Below are positions 16,671 through 25,364 of a stretch of 64,000 nucleotides of DNA, in pieces. Position numbers and translations under genes: made by a program. The notes under the pieces are model-generated. The model made no database searches, was not told the origin of the DNA, and saw nothing but the letters and a program-made list of their open reading frames with translations. Numbering within the stretch: position 1 is the stretch's first letter; each line of letters starts with the position of its first letter. Location of the stretch: positions 124,001 through 188,000 of the forward strand of contig BMQD01000011.1 of the NCBI GenBank assembly GCA_014647935.1, read 5' to 3'. The stretch comes from Planomonospora parontospora (GTDB taxonomy: Bacteria; Actinomycetota; Actinomycetes; Streptosporangiales; Streptosporangiaceae).

Positions 16671-18737
16671 ATGGGCGGTAGACAAGAAGGGCGGCGGCCG
16701 GGGAGCGGTCAAGCCGGTGCGGAGAGGACGAAGGTGACCGAGAGCCAGCGGACCGAGCGGACTGGGGACGCCGGACAGGACGGGCCGGCTGGACCGGCGG
16801 TGGAGACGGCCGTGGACGCGGGGGCGGCCGGACGGGTCGGATCGTGGCGGCTGCTGCTGGGCTATGTCCGGCCGTACCGGGGGGTGCTCGCGTTCGGCGG
16901 GGTGCTCAGCCTGGTCAGCTCGCTGGCCGGGCTGGCGATGCCGCTGCTCGCCAAGACGGTGATCGACGCGTTCGGCGAGCAGAGGTCCCTGGCCGGACCG
17001 GTGCTCGGGCTGACCGCCGCGGTGATCCTGGGCGCGGCCGTCGGCGCGTTCGGCAGGTACGTGCTGGAGCGCATGGGCGAGGGCATCGTCTTCTCCGCCC
17101 GGCGGTCCCTGGTGGACCGGATGCTCCGCCTGCGGGTCTCCGAGGTGGACCGGCTCAAGCCGGGCGACCTGCTCTCCCGGGTCACCTCCGACACCACCCT
17201 GCTGCGCGCGGTGTTCACCGACGGGATCGTCGAGTCGGTCGGCGCGGTGTTCATGCTGGTGGGCGCGATCGTGATGATGGCGCTGATGGACGGGTTCCTG
17301 CTGCTGGTCACGCTGGTGATCCTGGTCCTGGTCGGCGGGCTGGTGGGGCTGGTCATGCCGCGCATCCAGCGGGCCTCGGTCGAGGCGCAGGCCTCGGTGG
17401 GGGAGATGGGCGCGGTGCTGGACCGCGTGCTGCAGGCCTTCCGCACGGTCAAGGCCAGCGGCGCCGAGGACCGGGAGATCGCGGCGGTGGGGGAGGCGGC
17501 CCGCCGGGCCCGGGACCGGGGCGTCGCGGTCGCCTGGTGGACCTCGATCGCGGGCATTTCCGCGTGGGTCGCCGCCCAGCTGGCCTTCGTGGCGGTGCTC
17601 GGCATCGGCGGGGCACGGGTCGCCTCCGGCGCGCTGGAGGTGTCGTCGCTGATCGCCTTCCTGCTCTACCTGTTCTACCTGGTCGCGCCGGTCGGCCAGC
17701 TGGTCCAGGGGGCCACCCAGGTGCAGGGCGGTCTGGCGGCGGTGCGCCGGATCCGGGAGGTCGAGGAGCTCCCCGTCGAGGAGGCGGCCGCACGGCGGGG
17801 GCCCGGCGGAGCGGTCCCGCCCGCCGCCGAGCCGGCCGGGAGGGCGGCGCCGGCCGGGGTGGTGTTCGAGAACGTGGCCTTCCGCTACGGTGACGACCGC
17901 CCGGTGGTCCACCGCGACGTGTCCTTCACCGTTCCGGCGGGCGGGATGACCGCGCTGGTCGGCCCGTCGGGGGCTGGCAAGTCCACGGTGTTCGCCCTGC
18001 TGGAGCGGTTCTACGACCACCAGGCCGGGACGATCGCGGTCGACGGCCGGGACGTCCGGGAGTGGCCGCTGGCCGAGCTGCGGGCCGCCCTCGGCTACGT
18101 GGAGCAGGACGCGCCGGTGCTGGACGGCACGCTCCGGGAGAACCTCGTCTTCGCCGCGCCGGACGTGACGGAGGCGGATCTGCGCCGGGTGCTCGGGCTG
18201 ACCCGCCTGGAGGACCTCGTCGCCCGGTTCCCCGAAGGGCTGGAGACCAAGGTGGGCCACCGCGGCGTCATGCTCTCCGGGGGAGAGCGCCAGCGGGTGG
18301 CGATCGCGCGGGCGCTGCTGCGCCGTCCCCGGCTTCTCCTGCTGGACGAGGCGACCTCCCAGCTCGACGCGGTCAACGAGCTGCGCCTGCGCGAGGTGAT
18401 CGCCGAGGTGGCGCGGGAGACGACCGTGCTGGTGATCGCGCACCGGCTGTCCACGGTGACGCGCGCCGAACGGATCGTGGTGATGGAGGCGGGCCGGGTC
18501 AGGGCCGCCGGTACCCACGAGGAGCTGCTCGCCGGTGACGAGCTCTACCGGGAGCTCGCCGCCACCCAGTTCCTGGTCGCCGCCGAGGACGCGGCCGTGC
18601 CGACCGGAGAGCACCGTGCCGGAGAGGACGCCGGAGAGGACGCCGTCGGGGAGGTCGTCCCGGCGGCGGAGGGCACCGCGGTGTCCTCCGCCGCCGCCGA
18701 CGGGACCGGCCGGGAGTCCGTCTCCGTAGACTCCTGA
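16671..18737 (+). CDS. ABC exporter, fused membrane and ATPase domains
   Basis: A 688-residue half-transporter. An N-terminal Gly/Glu-rich leader (1-60) precedes six membrane helices (about 62-350), then an ATPase domain (about 395-640). Walker A GPSGAGKST lies near 430, the Q-loop in GYVEQDAP, the signature LSGGERQ near 533, and Walker B LLLLDEATS near 553. The H-loop is in IAHRLS. It probably works as a homodimer exporting lipids, drugs or peptides. The C-terminal 55 residues are acidic and low complexity. The start has GGGGAG six nt upstream. It diverges from the APH-like kinase over shared operators, suggesting a resistance or detoxification pair. Confidence 0.9.
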   Translation: MGGRQEGRRPGSGQAGAERTKVTESQRTERTGDAGQDGPAGPAVETAVDAGAAGRVGSWRLLLGYVRPYRGVLAFGGVLSLVSSLAGLAMPLLAKTVIDAFGEQRSLAGPVLGLTAAVILGAAVGAFGRYVLERMGEGIVFSARRSLVDRMLRLRVSEVDRLKPGDLLSRVTSDTTLLRAVFTDGIVESVGAVFMLVGAIVMMALMDGFLLLVTLVILVLVGGLVGLVMPRIQRASVEAQASVGEMGAVLDRVLQAFRTVKASGAEDREIAAVGEAARRARDRGVAVAWWTSIAGISAWVAAQLAFVAVLGIGGARVASGALEVSSLIAFLLYLFYLVAPVGQLVQGATQVQGGLAAVRRIREVEELPVEEAAARRGPGGAVPPAAEPAGRAAPAGVVFENVAFRYGDDRPVVHRDVSFTVPAGGMTALVGPSGAGKSTVFALLERFYDHQAGTIAVDGRDVREWPLAELRAALGYVEQDAPVLDGTLRENLVFAAPDVTEADLRRVLGLTRLEDLVARFPEGLETKVGHRGVMLSGGERQRVAIARALLRRPRLLLLDEATSQLDAVNELRLREVIAEVARETTVLVIAHRLSTVTRAERIVVMEAGRVRAAGTHEELLAGDELYRELAATQFLVAAEDAAVPTGEHRAGEDAGEDAVGEVVPAAEGTAVSSAAADGTGRESVSVDS

Positions 18738-18928
18738 CAAAATCTCGGTCTCGCTGGAGCCCTGAACTGGGAAAATTGCACTAAAAGTCGGTTTTTTCGG
18801 GTGGGTCCGGGAACCCCGCCTCCTACGGAGTCTCTCCTCCGTTCAGGGCGCCTGCGGGCGCCCGCCGCGCCGATCCCCCGGTTCCGTCCGTGCGGGGCGG
18901 AGCTGGGACGGTGGCCGGCAGTGAGAAG

Positions 18929-18957
18929 GCACCCCGGGGAGTCCCTCTCCGGGGTGC
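18929..18957 (+). terminator. Strong hairpin terminator after the ABC exporter
   Basis: A 13-bp stem (GCACCCCGGGGAG/CTCTCCGGGGTGC, one G-U pair) with a 3-nt loop is followed by TTCCCTTC. It separates the exporter from hutU. The preceding stretch from 18738 has another hairpin (GGGCGCC/GGGCGCCC around 18846-18863) and a T-run near 18794 but no gene that I can support. Confidence 0.75.
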
Positions 18958-18997
18958 TTCCCTTCACGGGTTGACCCGTGGCCCGCGAGTGACAAAT

Positions 18998-19015
18998 ATG
19001 AATGCGTTCATTCAT
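18998..19015. promoter_or_regulatory. hut operator upstream of hutU: ATGAATG-N4-CATTCAT
   Basis: A perfect 7-4-7 palindrome with spacer CGTT, 21 bp before the hutU ATG. It overlaps the right end of a candidate promoter (TTGACC 18971-18976, 17-bp spacer, AAATAT), so it would cover the transcription start. The same TGAATG-N4-CATTCA core occurs upstream of the M20-hutF-hutI operon at 26673, and I see no third good copy, so it is likely the operator of the histidine regulon. Confidence 0.8.
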
Positions 19016-19035
19016 GTCATCAGGGAGGCTCGGCC

Positions 19036-20706
19036 ATGACCGGCAGCCGGACCGTCCGCGCGCCGCGCGGCACCACGCTCACCGCCAAGGGGTGGCCGCA
19101 GGAGGCGGCGCTCCGCATGCTCCAGAACAACCTGGACCCCGAGGTGGCCGAGCATCCGGAGCAGCTCGTCGTCTACGGCGGCTCGGGCAGGGCGGCCCGC
19201 GACTGGCGCTCCTTCGACGCGATCACCCGCACGCTCACCACCCTGGAGGGTGATGAGACGCTGCTGGTGCAGTCCGGCCGCCCGGTCGGCGTCTTCCGCA
19301 CCCACGAGTGGGCGCCCCGCGTGCTCATCGCCAACTCCAACCTGGTGCCCGACTGGGCCGACTGGGAGGAGTTCCGCCGCCTGGAGGCCGCGGGCCTGAC
19401 CATGTACGGGCAGATGACCGCCGGGTCGTGGATCTACATCGGCACGCAGGGCATCCTGCAGGGCACCTACGAGACCTTCGCGGCCGTGGCGGCCAAGCGC
19501 TTCGGCGGCTCCCTGAGCGGGACGATCACGCTGACCGCCGGGCTCGGCGGCATGGGCGGCGCCCAGCCGCTGGCCGTCACCATGAACGGCGGCGTGGCGA
19601 TCTGCGTCGACTGCGACCCCCGCAGCATCGAGCGGCGCATCGAGCACCGCTACCTCGACGTCCGCGCCGCCGACCTCGATGAGGCGCTCCGCCTCGCCTA
19701 CGAGGCCCGCGACGCGCGCCGCCCGCTCAGCATCGGCGTCGAGGCCAACGCCGCCGAGGCCGTCCCCGAGCTGCTCCGCCGGGGCGCGGAGATCGACATC
19801 GTCACCGACCAGACCTCGGCCCACGACCCGCTGATGTACCTCCCGCTCGGCGTGGCCTTCGCCGACATGGCCGCCGAGCGGGACAAGGACCCGGCCGCCT
19901 TCACCGTGCGGGCGCGCGAGTCCATGGCCCGGCACGTGGAGGCCATGGTCGGTTTCGCCGACGCGGGCGCCGAGGTCTTCGACTACGGCAACTCGATCCG
20001 CGGCGAGGCCAAGCTGGCCGGCTACGGGCGCGCCTTCGACTTCCCCGGCTTCGTGCCCGCCTACATCCGGCCGCTGTTCTGCGAGGGCAAGGGCCCGTTC
20101 CGCTGGGCCGCGCTGTCGGGGAACCCGGCCGACATCGCCAGGACCGACCGGGCGATCCTGGAGCTGTTCCCCGACAACGAGCCGCTGGCCCGGTGGATCC
20201 GGATGGCCGGGGAGCGGGTGCACTTCCAGGGGCTGCCCGCCCGCATCTGCTGGCTCGGGTACGGCGAGCGCCACCTGGCCGGGGAGCGGTTCAACGACAT
20301 GGTGGCCTCCGGCGAGATCGAGGCCCCGCTGGTGATCGGCCGCGACCACCTGGACTGCGGTTCCGTGGCGAGCCCGTACCGCGAGACCGAGGCGATGCTC
20401 GACGGGTCCGACGCGATCGCCGACTGGCCGCTGCTGAACGCCATGCTCAACGTGGCCTCCGGCGCCGCCTGGGTCTCCATCCACCACGGCGGCGGCGTCG
20501 GGATCGGCCGGTCGATCCACGCCGGACAGGTCACGGTCGCCGACGGCACGGCGCTGGGCGCGGAGAAGCTCCGCCGGGTCCTCGTCAACGACCCGGGCAC
20601 GGGCGTGATCCGCCACGTCGACGCCGGTTACGAGGAGGCCGCCGCGGTCGCGGACGAGCGCGGCGTCCGGGTGCCGATGCGGGAGTCGCCGGAGACCCGG
20701 GGCTGA
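19036..20706 (+). CDS. hutU: Urocanate hydratase
   Basis: A 556-residue NAD-dependent urocanase of normal length. It converts urocanate to imidazolone propionate, the second step of histidine breakdown. The NAD-binding glycine block [13 protein letters not shown] and the conserved ICWLGYGER segment near residue 403 with its cysteine are intact. AGGGAGG precedes the ATG. hutI, hutF and an M20 hydrolase are 6 kb downstream with the same operator. Histidine ammonia-lyase (hutH) is not in the window. Confidence 0.97.
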   Translation: MTGSRTVRAPRGTTLTAKGWPQEAALRMLQNNLDPEVAEHPEQLVVYGGSGRAARDWRSFDAITRTLTTLEGDETLLVQSGRPVGVFRTHEWAPRVLIANSNLVPDWADWEEFRRLEAAGLTMYGQMTAGSWIYIGTQGILQGTYETFAAVAAKRFGGSLSGTITLTAGLGGMGGAQPLAVTMNGGVAICVDCDPRSIERRIEHRYLDVRAADLDEALRLAYEARDARRPLSIGVEANAAEAVPELLRRGAEIDIVTDQTSAHDPLMYLPLGVAFADMAAERDKDPAAFTVRARESMARHVEAMVGFADAGAEVFDYGNSIRGEAKLAGYGRAFDFPGFVPAYIRPLFCEGKGPFRWAALSGNPADIARTDRAILELFPDNEPLARWIRMAGERVHFQGLPARICWLGYGERHLAGERFNDMVASGEIEAPLVIGRDHLDCGSVASPYRETEAMLDGSDAIADWPLLNAMLNVASGAAWVSIHHGGGVGIGRSIHAGQVTVADGTALGAEKLRRVLVNDPGTGVIRHVDAGYEEAAAVADERGVRVPMRESPETRG

Positions 20707-20861
20707 GGCGGCGCCGGGAGGAGATGAGGGCCCCGGAACCGACGGCGGCGCAGGGAGAAGCGAGGGTTCCGGGCACGACGGCGGCCTCGGGCACGACGGC
20801 GGTGCCGGGAGGCGGCGGGGATCCCGGGAATGACCGCGGGACCCGGCCGGTTGGAGGGGGC

Positions 20862-21728
20862 GTGGGCGACGGACTCGAGCGACTTCTGGAGGGCCGGAGG
20901 CTCTCGCCGGCGCAGCGGCGGATCGCGCGCTACCTGGACGGCCACCTCGCGGAGGCGATCTTCCTGTCCAGCGTGGAGCTGGCGGACCGGGCCGGGGTGA
21001 GCCAGCCGTCGGTGACCAGGTTCGCCATGGCGCTCGGCTTCGCCGGCTATCCCGAGCTCCGGCAGGCGCTGCGCCCCCTCGTCGTCGGCGGGGACGACAA
21101 CACGGCGGGCCCGCACGCGCCCGCCGGTGCGGGGGCGGGCGGCCGGGCCGCCCCGCGCGCCAACGGCCTGCAGGCCGCGATCGACGCGGAGGTCGGCAAC
21201 CTCCGCGCCGTCCGGGAGGGGCTGGCCGACCCGTCGGCCGTCACGGAGCTGGGCGCCGCGCTGGCCGGATGCGAGCCGCTACCGGTGCTGGGACTGCGCG
21301 TCTCCAGCGGCCTGGCCACCACGTTCGCCTACTACGCCCGCCGGATCCACCCGGACGTGCGGCTGCTGGTCCACGGCGGGTCGGAGCTGGCCGACGGGCT
21401 GCACGCCGCCCGCCGGGCGGGGGCGGCCTGGCTGCTCGCGGTGGTCCTGCCGCGCTACCCGGCCGAGGCCGTGCGGGCCCTGGCGGACGCCCGCGGGATC
21501 GGCCTGCGGACGGCCGTGATCACCGACCGGCGGGACGTGCCGTTCGACGCCGACGTGGTCCTCGCCGCGCCGGTGGGCGAACGGCTGGTGTTCGACTCGC
21601 ACGCGGCGCCGCTCGCCCTGGCCATGGTGCTGGTGGAGGCCATGGCGGACGCGGCGCCGCTGCGCACGCAGGCCCGGCTGGAGGAGTACGAACGCATGAC
21701 CGACCGGGCCGGGGTCTTCGTCTGCTGA
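20862..21728 (+). CDS. MurR/RpiR-family transcriptional regulator
   Basis: A 288-residue regulator. An N-terminal HTH_6 domain (about 5-75, LSPAQRRIARYLDGHLAEAIFLSSVELADRAGVSQPSVTRFAMALGF) is linked by a Gly/Ala-rich stretch to a SIS domain (about 125-270). GTG 20862 has GGAGG five nt upstream and directly precedes the DNA-binding domain; an upstream ATG at 20724 would add 46 low-complexity residues. SIS domains sense phosphosugars or small metabolites. It sits directly after hutU and is a good candidate to bind TGAATG-N4-CATTCA, although that link is inference. Confidence 0.85.
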   Translation: MGDGLERLLEGRRLSPAQRRIARYLDGHLAEAIFLSSVELADRAGVSQPSVTRFAMALGFAGYPELRQALRPLVVGGDDNTAGPHAPAGAGAGGRAAPRANGLQAAIDAEVGNLRAVREGLADPSAVTELGAALAGCEPLPVLGLRVSSGLATTFAYYARRIHPDVRLLVHGGSELADGLHAARRAGAAWLLAVVLPRYPAEAVRALADARGIGLRTAVITDRRDVPFDADVVLAAPVGERLVFDSHAAPLALAMVLVEAMADAAPLRTQARLEEYERMTDRAGVFVC

Positions 21729-21743
21729 CCGGTGTCCCGGTTC

Positions 21744-21774
21744 CCCGGCGGCGGACGGAGGCCCGGCCGCCGGG
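21744..21774. terminator. Bidirectional hairpin between RpiR regulator and ABC permease
   Basis: A 9-bp stem CCCGGCGGC/GCCGCCGGG with a 13-nt loop lies in the 53-bp gap between convergent genes, suitable to end transcription from either side. Confidence 0.5.
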
Positions 21775-21781
21775 CGCGGGT

Positions 21782-22531
21782 CTAGCCGGCCAGCTTCCGC
21801 AGGGAGCGGACCGACCAGGTCAGGGTGAGCACGCCCAGGACCAGGAAGAGGCCGAAGGCGGTCGGGATGGTGCTGTCGGAGTAGTCGCCGGCGAACATCG
21901 CGCGGCCGGCCTCGACCGCGTAGTAGAGCGGGTTGAACCTCGCCGCGGTCTGCATCCAGTCGGGGGCGACCGACATCGGCAGCATCAGGCCGGACAGCAG
22001 CATCAGCGGGAGCAGGAAGAACTGCACGATCTGCGACATGCCGTTCTCGTCGCGCACCGCCAGCGCCAGGCCGTACGACAGGTTGGCGGCGAACAGGCCG
22101 GTCACCGCCATGAGCAGCAGCATGAGGCCCATCGCGGGCAGGCCGATCCGCAGGCCCATCAGCGCGGCCACGCCCAGGATGACCAGCGACTGGAGAACCA
22201 GCATGATCATGTCCTTGGCCACCCGGCCGAGGATGATCGCGGGCCGCCAGGCCTGGCTGACGGCGAGCCGCTCCAGCACCCCGTTGCGGGTCTCGTTGAT
22301 CATGCCGAACCCGGCGAACATCGACCCGAACAGGGCGATCATCATCAGCGCGGCGGGGGTGAACACGACCAGCGCCTCCTCCAGCGTCCCGTTCGGGGTG
22401 ATGCTGGTCAGCAGCGGGGCGAACAGCAGCAGGTAGAGGACGGGCTGCATGATGCCGAGGATCGGCCAGGCCGGGTTGCGGCGGAGGTTCCCCAGCTCGT
22501 GGCCCAGGAACAGCATCGTGTGGCGGAACAT
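21782..22531 (-). CDS. ABC-2 type exporter permease
   Basis: A 249-residue membrane protein with six hydrophobic helices and the ABC-2 signature layout (FAGFGMINETRNGVLERLAVS before a helix, MLLSGLMLPMSVAP near 165-180). It forms the pore with the adjacent ATPase, 22 bp upstream. Daunorubicin- or lantibiotic-type drug exporters share this design. The PadR regulator just upstream suggests ligand-induced expression. Confidence 0.9.
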   Translation of the reverse strand: MFRHTMLFLGHELGNLRRNPAWPILGIMQPVLYLLLFAPLLTSITPNGTLEEALVVFTPAALMMIALFGSMFAGFGMINETRNGVLERLAVSQAWRPAIILGRVAKDMIMLVLQSLVILGVAALMGLRIGLPAMGLMLLLMAVTGLFAANLSYGLALAVRDENGMSQIVQFFLLPLMLLSGLMLPMSVAPDWMQTAARFNPLYYAVEAGRAMFAGDYSDSTIPTAFGLFLVLGVLTLTWSVRSLRKLAG

Positions 22532-22553
22532 CGGAAGGTCGTTCCTCTCGGGG

Positions 22554-23513
22554 TCAGGCGGCGTCGCGCAGGGAGCGGCCGGTGTGCTTCAGGAAGACGT
22601 CGTCGAGGGTGGCCCGGTCGAGGGAGATGGACCGGATGGCCAGGCCGCCCGCCTCCAGGGCGCGCAGCAGCGCCGGCAGGTTGTGCTCGCCGTCGTCGAG
22701 GTAGGCCCGCAGGGACCCGCCCTCCTCCTGCGTCTCCTTGATGTACGGCTCGGCGTCCAGCAGCCCGCGGGCCGCGGCCAGGTCGTCGAGCCGGAGGGTG
22801 ACGACGTCGCCGGCGACCTCCTTCTTGAGCTCGGCCGCGGTGCCCTCGGCGACGATCCGGCCGTGGTCGACGATGACCAGGCGGTCGCAGAGCGCGTCGG
22901 CCTCGTCCAGGTAGTGGGTGGTCAGCAGGACGCTGGTGCCCTGGTCGCGCAGCGCGCGGATCTCGTCCCAGAGGTTGGCGCGGTTCTGCGGGTCCAGGCC
23001 GGTGGTGGGCTCGTCCAGGAAGACCAGCGGCGGCCGGTTGACCAGCCCGATGGCCAGGCTGAAGCGCCGCTTCTGCCCGCCGGAGAGGGTCTTCACCGGC
23101 CGGTCGGCGATCTCGGTCAGGCTGAAGGCGGCCATCAGCTCGTCGGCGCGGCCCAGGGCCTGCGCGCGGGAGAGCCCGGCGATCCGCGCGGCCATGACGA
23201 GGCTCTCGCGGCCGGGGGCGTTGTCGTCGATCCCGCCGGCCTGGCCGACGTAACCGATCTTCTCCCGGACCTTGGCGGCCTCCTTCACCACGTCGAACCC
23301 GGCCACCCGCGCGGTGCCCGAGGTGGGCACGGTGAAGGTGGCGAGCATGCGGACCGTGGTGGTCTTGCCCGCGCCGTTGGGGCCGAGGCAGGCGAAGATC
23401 TCGCCCTCGCCGACGGACAGGTCGATGCCCCGCACGGCCTCGACCTCCTCGGTCTTGCCGCGTCCGCGTCTGGCGGTGAAGGTCTTGCGCAGGTCGTGCG
23501 CTTCGATGATCAT
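22554..23513 (-). CDS. ABC exporter ATPase, DrrA-like
   Basis: A 319-residue ATPase. Walker A is GPNGAGKTTT, the Q-loop lies in YVGQAGG, the signature is LSGGQKRR, and Walker B is VFLDEPTTGLDP. A C-terminal extension of about 85 residues is typical of daunorubicin-resistance ATPases. GGAGA lies five nt before ATG 23513. It pairs with the downstream ABC-2 permease. The Q-loop GQAGGIDDNAPGRE matches exporters of hydrophobic drugs. The gap to padR is 92 bp. Confidence 0.92.
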   Translation of the reverse strand: MIIEAHDLRKTFTARRGRGKTEEVEAVRGIDLSVGEGEIFACLGPNGAGKTTTVRMLATFTVPTSGTARVAGFDVVKEAAKVREKIGYVGQAGGIDDNAPGRESLVMAARIAGLSRAQALGRADELMAAFSLTEIADRPVKTLSGGQKRRFSLAIGLVNRPPLVFLDEPTTGLDPQNRANLWDEIRALRDQGTSVLLTTHYLDEADALCDRLVIVDHGRIVAEGTAAELKKEVAGDVVTLRLDDLAAARGLLDAEPYIKETQEEGGSLRAYLDDGEHNLPALLRALEAGGLAIRSISLDRATLDDVFLKHTGRSLRDAA

Positions 23514-23605
23514 GATTTCTCCGTATGTCGGGGGATGTCGAGCATGAACCCTCTCCCTGTGGGAGGGGCAAGCGGTTTTCCGGACGGTGACCCCGGGCGG
23601 GACGG

Positions 23606-24136
23606 TCAGGGCAGCTCGCCGTTCCTGACCCGTTCGAGGGCACTGCCGATCCAGTCCAGCTGGGCTTCGAGCTGGGCCGCGTTGAGGCGGAGGGTCTCGT
23701 CGATGTGCCGGGGCGCTCCGTGGCCGCGTTTGGCCTCGATCGCCCGTCCGAACATCCCGATCGCCGCCTTCAGCTGCACCGCCCTCGCCTCCATCGCGCC
23801 GATCAGTTCGGCAGGGGAGAGCCGGTCCATGAAGGTCAGCGCGACCTGGAAGGGGTCCACGATGGGTTTGATCTCCCACCAGTGGCTCATCAGCCGCGTC
23901 ATGAACTCGGCCCGGCCCGCCTCGGTGATCTCGTAGAGGGTCTTGCCGCCTCTCCCCTCCTCCATGCGGTGGAGGAGGCCTTCGTCGGCCATCTTGCCGA
24001 GGCCGTGGTAGATCGAGCCGTAGGCCACGTTGGCCCACGTGTCGGCGCCCCACATCTCCAGGCGGCGCCGTACTTCGTATCCGTGCAGCGGGCCGTCGAG
24101 GAGCACACCGAGAAGGAGAACACGGGTGGAGGACAT
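23606..24136 (-). CDS. PadR-family transcriptional regulator
   Basis: A 176-residue two-domain PadR protein. The winged helix lies at about 1-80 (LLGVLLDGPLHGYEVRRRLEMWGADTWANVAYGSIYHGLGKMADEGLL), followed by a long helical dimerisation domain (95-176, Vir_act_alpha_C type). It likely represses the ABC-2 exporter downstream and itself. ATG 24136 begins the conserved part. An ATG at 24172 would add 12 atypical residues (MTLYTNFNKNLN), but this overlaps the promoter. No ribosome-binding site is visible. Confidence 0.88.
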   Translation of the reverse strand: MSSTRVLLLGVLLDGPLHGYEVRRRLEMWGADTWANVAYGSIYHGLGKMADEGLLHRMEEGRGGKTLYEITEAGRAEFMTRLMSHWWEIKPIVDPFQVALTFMDRLSPAELIGAMEARAVQLKAAIGMFGRAIEAKRGHGAPRHIDETLRLNAAQLEAQLDWIGSALERVRNGELP

Positions 24137-24174
24137 ATTCAAGTTTTTATTAAAATTTGTATACAGTGTCAACC
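24137..24174. promoter_or_regulatory. AT-rich divergent promoter with GTATAC core
   Basis: A 38-bp island far richer in A+T than its surroundings. On the minus strand TTGACA (24172-24167) with a 17-bp spacer leads to TAAAAA for padR. On the plus strand TTCAAG (24138-24143) with a 16-bp spacer leads to TATACA (24160-24165), placing a start at GTG 24175. The TTTGTATACA element in the middle may be the PadR operator. The two promoters overlap, so one bound protein could block both. Confidence 0.55.
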
Positions 24175-24504
24175 GTGAGAGAGATAAGACGCGATGACGA
24201 CGGTGCGCTGCTCGGTTTCGTGCGCGAGGCGGACGGCGGCTGGGAGCCCCTGACGGTGTTCGGCTATCCGCTCGGCGGGCCCCGTGGTGAGGAGGAGGCG
24301 CTGGAGGAGGTCCGCCGTTCGGGACTGGAGAAGCTGATGCGGCCCTGGGAGTTCCTCCAGGACGGGGAGTGGTACCGATGCGTGATCGTGGAGGCCGCGG
24401 CGGGGGAGGTGAGGATCCGGCCGCACGACCATCGTTACGCGTCTGATCTCCATGTGCTCACCCTGGAGCGCCCCGGCCCCGAGACGTTCCGGCCGTGCCC
24501 ATAG
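24175..24504 (+). CDS. Hypothetical small protein, probably leaderless
   Basis: A 109-residue acidic soluble protein with no recognised domain. It reads REIRRDDDGALLGFVREADGGWEPLTVFGYPLG..., a beta-rich pattern, and ends GPETFRPCP. GTG 24175 lies 10 nt after a -10-like TATACA, fitting a leaderless message; a TTG at 24157 and a GTG at 24166 are in frame but overlap the promoter. It is divergent from padR and may be under PadR control. Confidence 0.6.
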   Translation: MREIRRDDDGALLGFVREADGGWEPLTVFGYPLGGPRGEEEALEEVRRSGLEKLMRPWEFLQDGEWYRCVIVEAAAGEVRIRPHDHRYASDLHVLTLERPGPETFRPCP

Positions 24505-24514
24505 TCTTGGCCGC

Positions 24515-25201
24515 ATGTCAGCACGCCCGACCGCACTGGTCACCGGATCTTCCCGAGGCGTGGGGGCCGCCGTGGCCCGCGCCCTGGCCCCCACCCACGA
24601 CCTGCTGCTCGGCGGGCGCGACCGCGACGCGCTGGACGGCGTGGCCGCGGAGCTGCCCGGCGCGCGGCCCTGGCCGGTCGAGCTGACCGCGGTGACCGCG
24701 GCCGACGTCGCCGGGATCGACCGGCTCGGCGTGCTGGTGCACAGCGCGGGCGTGGCGACGCTGGGGCGGATCGAGGAGACCCCGGCCGAGGTGTGGCGGC
24801 GCACGATGGAGGTCAACGTGGTCGCGGTGGCCGAGCTGACGCGGCTGCTGCTGCCCGCCCTGCGGGCCGGCGCCGGGCACGTCGTGCTGGTCAACTCCGG
24901 TTCCGGGCAGCGGGCCAACCCGACCTGGGGCTCCTACGCCGCCAGCAAGTTCGCGCTGCGGGCCTTCGCCGACGCGCTCCGGCTGGAGGAGCCGGGGCTG
25001 CGGGTGACCACGGTCTACCCGGGGCGGGTGGACACCGACATGCAGCGCGGGGTGCGCGAGCAGGAGAACGGCGCCTACGAGCCGGACAAGTACCTGCGGG
25101 CGGACTCGGTGGCGCGGGCCGTGCTGGCGGCGGTGACGACCTCCCCGGACGCCCACGTCACCGAGATCACGGTCCGCCCGTCGGCGGGACCGGCGAACTG
25201 A
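24515..25201 (+). CDS. Short-chain dehydrogenase/reductase
   Basis: A 228-residue SDR. The cofactor motif TGSSRGVG is at 10-17, the HSAG motif near 73, the catalytic Ser of VNSGSG near 133, and YAASK (Tyr/Lys) near 146-150. The short length and GRDRDALD after beta-2 suggest NADP. A TAGTCT -10-like element overlaps the end of the previous gene and lies seven nt before the ATG, so a leaderless start is likely. The substrate is unknown. Confidence 0.88.
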   Translation: MSARPTALVTGSSRGVGAAVARALAPTHDLLLGGRDRDALDGVAAELPGARPWPVELTAVTAADVAGIDRLGVLVHSAGVATLGRIEETPAEVWRRTMEVNVVAVAELTRLLLPALRAGAGHVVLVNSGSGQRANPTWGSYAASKFALRAFADALRLEEPGLRVTTVYPGRVDTDMQRGVREQENGAYEPDKYLRADSVARAVLAAVTTSPDAHVTEITVRPSAGPAN

Positions 25202-25308
25202 CCGCCGGGGGTTCCGCGGACCGGCTCTCGGCGGGATCGGCGAACCGACCGCAGGAGGCTGGGAGGCGGACCGGTCGCCGTCGGATCCCGCGAACCGTCC
25301 GGAGACGC

Positions 25309-25343
25309 GGGAGGGGCACGGCCCGCCCGGCCGTGCCCCTCCC
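25309..25343. terminator. Bidirectional hairpin between SDR and chitinase
   Basis: A 14-bp perfect stem GGGAGGGGCACGGC/GCCGTGCCCCTCCC with a 7-nt loop lies between convergent genes. The preceding 100 bp contain two similar GG(A/T)TC-rich stretches but no gene. Confidence 0.75.
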
Positions 25344-25364
25344 CTCCGTGCGGTCCCGCCCGCG

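Noticed and set aside
18738-18928. Structured G+C-rich region after the ABC exporter, considered as a riboswitch.
   Set aside because: No match to a known aptamer consensus that I can recognise on either strand, and no gene positioned to be controlled except hutU, which is behind a terminator.
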